Assembly: GCA_001940995.1 (NCBI GenBank)
Contig: MSHC01000016.1
Location: 1 to 60,130, forward strand
DNA length: 60,130 nt
Direction: 5' to 3'
Source: Ruminococcus sp. Phil15
Lineage (GTDB): Bacteria > Bacillota > Clostridia > Oscillospirales > Ruminococcaceae
Every line of letters begins with the position of its first letter. The first letter of the stretch is position 1. Positions 34,880 to 41,728 of the stretch are shown piece after piece. The position numbers were made by a program, and so were the translations under genes. The notes beneath the pieces are model-generated. The model was not told where the DNA came from. It ran no database searches and saw only the letters and a list, made by a program, of their open reading frames with translations.

Positions 34880-36532
34880 TTACTCTTTTTCGGCGTCCGC
34901 CTTGCGGATTGCCTTTCTCACAATCTTTCCGCTGATTGTTTTAGGAAGCTCGTCAACGAACTCTATCACTCTTGGATACTTATAAGGGGCTGTTGCGTTC
35001 TTAACATAGGTCTGAAGCTCCTTTTTAAGCTCATCAGACGGCTTGAAATTTTTAGTTAGGACTATCGTTGCCTTAACGACCTGACCTCTGATATCGTCCT
35101 TTACTCCTGTAACGGCACATTCCAGCACGGACGGGTGTTCCATAAGGACGCTTTCTATCTCAAACGGACCGATACGGTAGCCTGAGGACTTGATTACGTC
35201 GTCCACTCTGCCCACATACCAGAAATATCCGTCCTCATCTCTCCAAGCCGTATCGCCTGTGTGGTAGAGGTTGTTATGCCATGAGTTGTTCGTGTCCTCC
35301 TCGTTGCGGTAATAGCGCTTCATAAGACCTTTATGGTACTGACCATCTGTTCTTATACATACTTCACCGGTTTCGCCGCAGGCTACCTCGTTATCATTTT
35401 CGTCAACGAGGATTACGTCATAAAGCGGCACAGGCTTACCCATTGAGCCGGGCTTAGGATTCATATTTCCGAGGTTTGCTACAATAGGGACAGTTTCAGT
35501 CTGACCGAACGCTTCCATAAGCTTGAGTCCTGTATATTCGTAAAATCTGTTATATACCTCGGGATTGAGAGCTTCTCCTGCGATGCAGGCTCTTTCGAGT
35601 GCCGAGAGGTCGTAGTTTTCGATACCCTCTTTGATGAAAAATCTGTACATTGTGGGCGGTGCGCAGAATGACGTAATTCTGTATTTCTCAATCATAGAGA
35701 GCATTTTTGCGCTGTTGAATCTGTCAAAATCATAGATGAACTCTGTTGCTCCACAGGTTAACTGACCGAACAGCTTGCCCCACGCACATTTTCCCCAACC
35801 GGAGTCGGAAATCGTAAGGTGGAGCGTACCGTCGTGGACGCAATGCCAGTGCTTGGCGGTAAGGATATGCGCTGCGGAATAGTAATAGCTGTGCAGAATC
35901 ATCTTAGGGTAGCCTGTTGTGCCGGAGCTGAAGTACAGGAACATAGGCTCATCGACGAGCGTATCAACTCTGTCGAATGTATCGGGATACTTTTCCACTT
36001 CTTCATCGAAGCTTGTCCACCCGTCACGCTCGCCTCTTGCGATAAACTTCTCAGCGATATCCGTATATTTTTTGCAGGAACCATCAATATGTTTAGTAAC
36101 GTCGCCCTCCGCTGTCGCTACTATATACTTGACAGACGCTGACTCAAAGCGATAGGTATAGTCCTTTTCCATAAGCTGATTTGTTGCCGGGATAGAGATT
36201 GCGCCGAGCTTCATAAGTCCATAGACGCACAGCCAGAACTGGTAGTGACGTTTAAGCACGAGCATAACCATATCACCCTTTTTAACGCCGTGCGCTCTGA
36301 ACATATTTGCGACCTTGTTTGTGAGTTTTGACAGCTCTGCGTATGTAAACTCTCTTTCCTCGCCGGACTCGTGAACCCAATGGATAGCCTTTTTGTCCGG
36401 ATTTAATGCGGCGATAGCGTCGACCACATCATATGCGAAGTTATAGTTTGGCGGACAGTTAAGCTCAAACTTTGTAAGCCTGCCTGTACTGTCGTATTCC
36501 TCATTTACAAATCTCTTGTAAAAATCGTTCAT
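34880..36532 (-). CDS. AMP-forming acyl-CoA synthetase
   Basis: A 550-aa member of the ANL superfamily that activates a carboxylic acid as acyl-AMP and transfers it to CoA. The ATG at 36532 follows GGAG by 8 nt. Visible are YFSSGTTGYPKMI (P-loop), EAFGQTETV, YHTGDTAWRDEDGY, GRVDDVIKSSGYRIGPFE hinge and the catalytic Lys in KTISGKIVRKAIR. No pyruvate-type or phosphopantetheine domains. The substrate (acetate, medium-chain or aromatic acid) cannot be set from sequence; the enzyme resembles medium-chain acyl-CoA synthetases. It is cotranscribed with the XRE-cupin regulator 30 nt upstream. Confidence 0.93.
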   Translation of the reverse strand: MNDFYKRFVNEEYDSTGRLTKFELNCPPNYNFAYDVVDAIAALNPDKKAIHWVHESGEEREFTYAELSKLTNKVANMFRAHGVKKGDMVMLVLKRHYQFWLCVYGLMKLGAISIPATNQLMEKDYTYRFESASVKYIVATAEGDVTKHIDGSCKKYTDIAEKFIARGERDGWTSFDEEVEKYPDTFDRVDTLVDEPMFLYFSSGTTGYPKMILHSYYYSAAHILTAKHWHCVHDGTLHLTISDSGWGKCAWGKLFGQLTCGATEFIYDFDRFNSAKMLSMIEKYRITSFCAPPTMYRFFIKEGIENYDLSALERACIAGEALNPEVYNRFYEYTGLKLMEAFGQTETVPIVANLGNMNPKPGSMGKPVPLYDVILVDENDNEVACGETGEVCIRTDGQYHKGLMKRYYRNEEDTNNSWHNNLYHTGDTAWRDEDGYFWYVGRVDDVIKSSGYRIGPFEIESVLMEHPSVLECAVTGVKDDIRGQVVKATIVLTKNFKPSDELKKELQTYVKNATAPYKYPRVIEFVDELPKTISGKIVRKAIRKADAEKE

Positions 36533-36562
36533 CGAAAAAACTCCAATCAAAATGCTCTATGT

Positions 36563-37129
36563 TTATTTATCTATAAGGACAGCCAAGAACTCGCAGTCTG
36601 CTCCGTCCACTGCTATCATACCGTGCGATTTGCCCGAATCGTAGTAGACAGAATCGCCCTCCTCAAGTATAACCTCGTGATCCTCGATAATTATGCGAAG
36701 CTTGCCTTTGATAATATAATCCCACTCCTGACCCTCGTGGACAGACATTTTTATAGGCTTTCCCTGTTCTTCTTCAATATACGGAGCGACTACGAGGAGA
36801 GGCTCGATACGCTTGTTCTTGAACATAAATGCGAGGTGGTGGTATTCAAATCTGTCACGTCTTGCTACCGGCAGACCCCGACCCTTTCTTACTACTGAAA
36901 AGTTTGAAAGCTTAGGTGCGACGCCCGTGAGAATTTCGACCATATCAATCTGGAAAATCTCCGCACACTTATAGAGAAACGAAACGGAGAAATCCTTTTC
37001 GCCGTTCTCGATTTTTTCATAGTCGGATACGGCGATTCCTGTAAGTCCGCTGAACTCCTCGACAGACAAATCGCAGGACATACGCAGACCCTTAAGTCTT
37101 TGTGCAACTTCCTTGATATTATAATCCAT
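36563..37129 (-). CDS. XRE-family regulator with C-terminal cupin
   Basis: A 188-aa protein with a helix-turn-helix domain at residues 7-61 (LKGLRMSCDLSVEEFSGLTG, DYEKIENGEKD) and a cupin sensor at about 105-186 (VHEGQEWDYIIKGKLRIII, LEEGDSVYYDSGKSHGMIAV). Such proteins usually bind a small ligand in the cupin and control the adjacent gene, here the acyl-CoA ligase 30 nt downstream; ligand is unknown. An inverted repeat lies between its promoter and start, suggesting autoregulation. Confidence 0.93.
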   Translation of the reverse strand: MDYNIKEVAQRLKGLRMSCDLSVEEFSGLTGIAVSDYEKIENGEKDFSVSFLYKCAEIFQIDMVEILTGVAPKLSNFSVVRKGRGLPVARRDRFEYHHLAFMFKNKRIEPLLVVAPYIEEEQGKPIKMSVHEGQEWDYIIKGKLRIIIEDHEVILEEGDSVYYDSGKSHGMIAVDGADCEFLAVLIDK

Positions 37130-37146
37130 AACTATCTCACCTTTCG

Positions 37147-37179
37147 CTACAATACTTGAATACTAACTGTAGTATTATA
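37147..37179 (-). promoter_or_regulatory. Promoter and candidate operator of the XRE-cupin operon
   Basis: On the minus strand TATAAT lies at 37174-37179. Just downstream CTACA (37147-37151) mirrors TGTAG (37168-37172), and AATACT (37151-37156) mirrors AGTATT (37171-37176), so the dyad covers the transcription start. The -35 is not clear. Confidence 0.55.
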
Positions 37180-37241
37180 GCATATATTTATTAACTGTTT
37201 ATGTATATACTATTTCCAAAATGTTGTGTTGAGCTTCGTGA

Positions 37242-37277
37242 CAAAACAAAACCGGCCTCCCGCAAGGGGAAGCCGGT
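37242..37277 (-). terminator. Terminator of the surface protein/peptide operon
   Basis: ACCGGC and GCCGGT arms with an inner CCC/GGG pairing form a 27-nt hairpin (37251-37277), followed on the minus strand by TTTGTTTTG. Confidence 0.88.
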
Positions 37278-37318
37278 TGATTGTTTTCAGCATTTTGCAG
37301 ACTTACGATCTATGATCA

Positions 37319-37456
37319 TTAATCTACAAGGTCAATGTCCAAAGCAATAGGAGTATTACCGCCCTCTGTGTCCCAACCATCGGGGCCGCTCGTTCTGATA
37401 ACGTCAACAACGCTTATCAGCTCCATATCGGGGGACTCATATATCTTTTTATTCAT
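37319..37456 (-). CDS. 45-aa peptide cotranscribed with the surface protein, unknown
   Basis: The ATG at 37456 follows AGGAG by 6-7 nt and lies 22 nt behind the stop of the 1269-aa secreted protein; the frame ends in TAA at 37319 and a strong terminator follows. The product starts MNKKIYESPDMELI, passes DVIRTSGPDG and ends in an acidic stretch (DIDLVD). There is no signal peptide or membrane helix and no Cys. The layout, a short basic K-K-Y-x-x-P start, a hydrophobic V-D-V-I core, T-S-G, then a Gly/Asp-rich tail, resembles small uncharacterised clostridial peptides I have seen in such genomes, and superficially a leader-core precursor. No modification enzyme is adjacent. Function unknown. Confidence 0.75.
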   Translation of the reverse strand: MNKKIYESPDMELISVVDVIRTSGPDGWDTEGGNTPIALDIDLVD

Positions 37457-37478
37457 TGTTTTCTCCTCTCAAATATAT

Positions 37479-40400
37479 CTATCCTATAAGGGTCCAGAAT
37501 TCGTTCTGCGCTAACTTAAGAGCGTATCTGCCGTGGAGGTACTGGTTACTATTATTATCGTAATAGTAGTAGTTGATGTAGAGGACTTCATTCTCGAATG
37601 CAGAAGCAGGAAGAATAAGTCTTACCTGACGCATACCGTCATATCTCTTGGTCTCGTCGCACTCAGCACTGTTGTAGTAATCCTTAGGAAGCGCTTGCGT
37701 AACGTCAAGGACTGTGCCGGCCGATGAATTTGTACCGAACGGCTTGAATTCATTAACGATGTTTGCTCCGCCTTCGTGGCTTGCTGTTACATCGTAGAAG
37801 TTAGGTCCGCTGAATCCTTCTGTGGAGATAGTAAATCTTGTGCTTGATACGTTATCTGTATCGACGCCAACGAGTGTAGATACCATAAAGTAGTTATCTT
37901 CACTGCCCTCAAGCGAGCTAAGATCTGATGTGAGAGAACCGTCGGCGTTCACAAGTAAGAATTCGCTCGCAGTCGAGTCGAGGTTAACTCTGCCAAACAC
38001 CTTATCTCCCGGAATATAATGCTTAGTGTTATAGTTAAGAATGTTGAAGTATGCCCAAGGCGTATGCTCGCCTGTCTTAACCAGCTCTGCATAGAGATCT
38101 CTGTTGCGGTCGAATACATAAGGGTCGTCCTGAGTATAAAGCTCGCCTGTTTCACCGTCACGCCATACTACCTTGAAGCTTTCATTTGTCTGAAGGCTTG
38201 GGACGTATGTATCATAATTATCATTATCTCCGTCATAGCCGGATTCAGAGCTTTCTGAATTATCAATGAAATGGTAGGTAGTCTTGTATCTTGTAACTAC
38301 AAAGTACACGTTAGACTCATAAGTTCCGAAATCATTGTATCCGCTGCTGTATTTTTCCGATGTGCCAATATTTTTAAGACCATACTTACTGTATTCGCCG
38401 ACATTTGCAACCTGGTCTGCTGTAAGGTCATCAGATGCAGTCAACTTTCCGGCAGTACCTGAAACGTAAACGTTCCATAATAAGTTATCAACCTCAGCAT
38501 AAGAGCCGTTCCAGCCACCGCTGAAATCTGCATTGCAAATTTCACTTTTTCCTAGTACATTGTGTGTGTCGTTATTAAGGAATGTCTTTCTGTTTTCGCC
38601 ATTGAACAGGCTCGAATCATTCAGCTCGTGATACTTTCCGTCCGTACCCATAAACACATAGTGAACTGTGTATTCAATCTTTACCTGCTTCAGGTAGATG
38701 TGGTATACGCCTGTACTGCTGTCGAATGTTACGTTGTCGGCTTCATCATAACCGTCAGGAACCGTGTAGGTAACATCGAGCTTTGAAACGTCGTTAACCT
38801 GTCCGTTTTCGCCGATGTAAGGAACGTTTTCAACGTATTCAGCATCTGTTGATGTACCGTTTACCCAGTTGCCGGCAACTTGACCGCTCCAAGAAGTATT
38901 AAGGTTATTTGTCGTGTCAACTGTAACATCGCCAAGACTGCCTAAAGTTACGTCCATAGAATCAGGGCCTGTAGTCTTTTTACCGTCAACGAATTTTACG
39001 TCAACGCCGACCTTCTGCATTACGTTTGCAACGAGGTATACGTTTGAGTAGTCGTCAAAGGTATAGGCTTCATTAGGCTTGATTGTAGCAATCTTCTCAA
39101 GGCCGTTAGTCTTGTAGCTTGGTACGCCTGTAATCTTATCTTCTTCTGTCCAGTCGTTAGTTGTGTTAAAGGAGTTACCATCATCTGCTCCGTTCATAAC
39201 ATATACATCCCAGACAAAAGTGTCTTTGTTTTTACCGTAAGGATCTTTGCCTAATATATCGGTATAGGTTGGCTCAACAGCGGTAAGGGATTCGTCAAAT
39301 CCATACTGGTTGCTGTCTACCCTTGTTCCTTCGCTGTTTTTGAACTCTACAAACTTGCCGTTATCGTAATATACATAGTGTACGTTGTAAAACTTGGACT
39401 GATCCACAGTCTTTTCGAGGAAGATGTGATATACGTCAAGGCCGTTGACTTTTTCAACTGTATTTTCTGTTGCCTTTTCATAGCCCTCCGGAACGTCATA
39501 AGTGATTCCGACTTCGGAAGGAATTATAGCCTCTCCGGTTTTCATGTCGATAAGCGGAATATTACATTCAACAACCTTGGTTCTGTCATTAGTAAAATAC
39601 CATGTATCTTCAATTCTTCCTTCCCAGTTGGAAAAACCGTCCGTCGTATCTACCTTAACAGCGCCGAAGCCGTTGAATGTGACATTCATAGACTTAGGGT
39701 CGTCTGTTTTCTTGCCGTCAATGAATGTTACGTCAACGCCGACATTCTGTGTGAGATTTGCTACAAAGTATACGTTTGAGTAATCGTCAAACTTATAGGC
39801 ATCGCCCGGATTTACAGTAGTAACATACTTGAGGCCCTGCTCAGCATAGCCCGGTACATTCTGTCTTACTGCTACGTCTGCGATATCGTTTGTGGAATTG
39901 AACGAATTTTCTTCGGTCAAGCCTTTTTTGATATATACGTCCCAGACGAGATCCAAACCGTACTTACCATATATGCTGGTATTGTTTGCATTATAGCCGT
40001 CGCCAAGTATTATATCAAGTCCTGCTGCCTTATAGGTCGTACCGAATACAAACTCGCCGCTCTCGTTAAGAGGGAATGTCTTGTTGTAGTTTGTAAGGGT
40101 ATCGTTTGCTACTTCCTTGAATCCGCCGGTCGTTTCATCATAATAAACATAATGAGCCAAATACGCACCCTTTTCAGGCTCCGTAACCTCCGGAGTAGTT
40201 GAAGTTACAGTGGAAATAATAGTAGTTGTCTTGGAATCATCAACCCCAATAGAAGCCGGAAGAGGACCCTTGAAGTCGGCTCTATGGGTTTCGCCGCCTG
40301 TCTTAATCTTATTTGCAATGATTGTACCGTCAACATTCTGACCTGCGTTGATAGTTGCATAAGGAGCAATCATACTACCGAGAATTGCGCCCTCAACGTC

Positions 40401-41288
40401 GATTGTTCCTCTATACTGCTTGTCAGCTCTTGAACTGTCGTAGAAGTTCCAAAGAACATTGACGCCGGTATTTACATTTAACTCGTCACACTTTACATCT
40501 GTACCGTCGGTATTGGTAATAGTAACCTTACCCGGATGCTTGAAGGATATTCCCGCACCCTTGAGATCTACGTTAACAATAACGCTTTGAGTCGTAGAAG
40601 GCATAACAGCATTGGTGAATTTAATACCGTTCTGATACTGCTGTACCTGTGCGGCAGTAAGGTTTACTACGTTAACGCCGTTGCTAAGCTCAATAGTTAA
40701 TGAGGACTCACCATCAGACGGAACTGTAATAGTCTGCTGCGCAGAAGCAAGCTGAGTTGAAAGCTTGCCGTATTCTGCCTTGTATGCACCAAAGTCAATA
40801 TAGTCCGGGCCGATATGGTAGATGCTGGGTGTCGTTACCGTAGTATTCAAACTTATCTTATTACCATTGATTGTAGCTTGGCTATCACTAGCATTGGTAA
40901 CAATTGCACCCATCGGAATGAGAAGGTCGGTAGCAAGCGTTGTAGACTGAATATCAATCGTTTCGGTTGCAAGGCTGACCTCGTGTGGATAAAGCACATT
41001 ATCTCCTGTATTCTGGTTCGTACCGTTTGCGTGGTCCACCTTTACATTCGGTGCCGCAAAGTTACCGTTACAATGCGCTCCGACATTAATGCTGTCAAAC
41101 GCAAAGAGGTGGAAGTTACCGGCTACGCCCAGCGAAGTGTTATAGTAATAGTCGCTAGTTCTATATGTACCCTTGAGGACAGGTACACTGTCCTGCGGCG
41201 CCATATCTTCAGCGACAGCGGACACATTAAGCGAAGCCAAGCCCATTACAAAAGCGGTTGCAGCGGCAAGTATCCTGCTTTTTTTCAT
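37479..41288 (-). CDS. Large secreted repeat protein with choice-of-anchor-A domain
   Basis: A 1269-aa protein. The ATG at 41288 follows AAGGAGAG. Signal peptide residues 1-26 (cleavage after AVA). Residues about 50-345 match the choice-of-anchor A domain: GVAGNFHLFAFDSINVG, WNFYDS, ILGSMIAPYATINAGQNVDG and ADFKGPLP. A Thr/Val linker (about 352-372, TTTIISTVTSTTPEVTE) follows. Repeats R1 (about 376-625) and R2 (about 635-866) share HYVYYD, WDVY, SFN-TND, FDDYSNVY-VAN, VGVDV-F-DGKKT, and a V-EGY segment; R3 (about 873-1000) is only the first half. A unique C-terminal domain (1001-1269) ends QNEFWTLIG. No LPXTG, dockerin, SLH or C-terminal membrane helix is seen, so anchoring is unexplained. 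Followed 22 nt later by the 45-aa gene. Adhesin or extracellular matrix role is only a guess. Confidence 0.85.
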   Translation of the reverse strand: MKKSRILAAATAFVMGLASLNVSAVAEDMAPQDSVPVLKGTYRTSDYYYNTSLGVAGNFHLFAFDSINVGAHCNGNFAAPNVKVDHANGTNQNTGDNVLYPHEVSLATETIDIQSTTLATDLLIPMGAIVTNASDSQATINGNKISLNTTVTTPSIYHIGPDYIDFGAYKAEYGKLSTQLASAQQTITVPSDGESSLTIELSNGVNVVNLTAAQVQQYQNGIKFTNAVMPSTTQSVIVNVDLKGAGISFKHPGKVTITNTDGTDVKCDELNVNTGVNVLWNFYDSSRADKQYRGTIDVEGAILGSMIAPYATINAGQNVDGTIIANKIKTGGETHRADFKGPLPASIGVDDSKTTTIISTVTSTTPEVTEPEKGAYLAHYVYYDETTGGFKEVANDTLTNYNKTFPLNESGEFVFGTTYKAAGLDIILGDGYNANNTSIYGKYGLDLVWDVYIKKGLTEENSFNSTNDIADVAVRQNVPGYAEQGLKYVTTVNPGDAYKFDDYSNVYFVANLTQNVGVDVTFIDGKKTDDPKSMNVTFNGFGAVKVDTTDGFSNWEGRIEDTWYFTNDRTKVVECNIPLIDMKTGEAIIPSEVGITYDVPEGYEKATENTVEKVNGLDVYHIFLEKTVDQSKFYNVHYVYYDNGKFVEFKNSEGTRVDSNQYGFDESLTAVEPTYTDILGKDPYGKNKDTFVWDVYVMNGADDGNSFNTTNDWTEEDKITGVPSYKTNGLEKIATIKPNEAYTFDDYSNVYLVANVMQKVGVDVKFVDGKKTTGPDSMDVTLGSLGDVTVDTTNNLNTSWSGQVAGNWVNGTSTDAEYVENVPYIGENGQVNDVSKLDVTYTVPDGYDEADNVTFDSSTGVYHIYLKQVKIEYTVHYVFMGTDGKYHELNDSSLFNGENRKTFLNNDTHNVLGKSEICNADFSGGWNGSYAEVDNLLWNVYVSGTAGKLTASDDLTADQVANVGEYSKYGLKNIGTSEKYSSGYNDFGTYESNVYFVVTRYKTTYHFIDNSESSESGYDGDNDNYDTYVPSLQTNESFKVVWRDGETGELYTQDDPYVFDRNRDLYAELVKTGEHTPWAYFNILNYNTKHYIPGDKVFGRVNLDSTASEFLLVNADGSLTSDLSSLEGSEDNYFMVSTLVGVDTDNVSSTRFTISTEGFSGPNFYDVTASHEGGANIVNEFKPFGTNSSAGTVLDVTQALPKDYYNSAECDETKRYDGMRQVRLILPASAFENEVLYINYYYYDNNSNQYLHGRYALKLAQNEFWTLIG
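38289..40166 (-). repeat. Internal protein repeats R1, R2 and truncated R3 of the surface protein
   Basis: R1 is encoded at about 39414-40166, R2 at 38691-39389, R3 at 38289-38672. R1 and R2 are similar along about 235-250 residues (each with a conserved AY-FDDYSNVY-VAN and GVDV-F-DGKKT core); R3 keeps the HYVF, W-VYVSG and ESNVYFVV parts only. Divergence is high, so the copies are old. Confidence 0.75.
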
Positions 41289-41317
41289 TATTCATCTCTC
41301 CTTTTGATTTTATTCTA

Positions 41318-41374
41318 CGGGACGCTCGGTCCCGAAACACTCTTTGGAATGTTTCCGTTGCTCGCACAAGCAAC
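41318..41374 (-). promoter_or_regulatory. Three adjacent hairpins in the surface-operon leader
   Basis: In the minus-strand transcript GTTGCT/AGCAAC (41357-41374, 6-nt loop), GAAACA/TGTTTC (41334-41355, 10-nt loop) and CGGGAC/GTCCCG (41318-41334, 5-nt loop) follow each other with 0-1 nt between them and occupy most of the leader, ending about 10 nt before the ribosome site. No known riboswitch recognised. Confidence 0.6.
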
Positions 41375-41391
41375 GATAGTATCTCAACATT

Positions 41392-41420
41392 ATAGTATCA
41401 CATAATATGTCAACTGTCAA
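41392..41420 (-). promoter_or_regulatory. Promoter of the surface protein operon
   Basis: On the minus strand TTGACA (41415-41420) lies 17 bp from TACTAT (41392-41397), with an overlapping TATAAT (41389-41394). TTGACA is repeated in tandem (second copy 41408-41413). Confidence 0.7.
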
Positions 41421-41453
41421 CACATTTTAGCAAAAAAATGTTCATAATTTGAG

Positions 41454-41467
41454 TGAAAACGTTTACA
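41454..41467. promoter_or_regulatory. cre-like operator (CcpA/LacI type)
   Basis: TGAAAACGTTTACA matches the B. subtilis cre consensus TGWAANCGNTNWCA at every position. It lies 34 bp upstream of the surface operon -35 and about 200 bp upstream of the divergent glycosidase promoter. Confidence 0.65.
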
Positions 41468-41665
41468 TAAACTGTTGTTACCAACGCCTTTCCCATAAAT
41501 TGTAAAAACTGGATAATCACGATAAACAGGCGCTTTTATGTTGATTGGTCAAGTTCTTTACGCTAACGCTTTACATCAAAAAAGCGGTTTTGATATTAAG
41601 TTAATATTTTAACGAGTTATATTTGGCTTAATCGTTTAAGTTACGAGATATTTTCATTCAGGATA

Positions 41666-41694
41666 TTGCGAAGTCCTTTAAGATATGTTATACT
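41666..41694 (+). promoter_or_regulatory. Promoter of the GH3 gene
   Basis: TTGCGA (41666-41671) and TATACT (41689-41694) are 17 bp apart, 35 nt before the start codon. The rest of the 440-bp intergenic region (41289-41728) holds the divergent surface-operon signals, the cre-like site and AT-rich sequence without a gene. Confidence 0.65.
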
Positions 41695-41728
41695 TAATGT
41701 ATAAACTTACGAAAGGAATTACCCCGTT

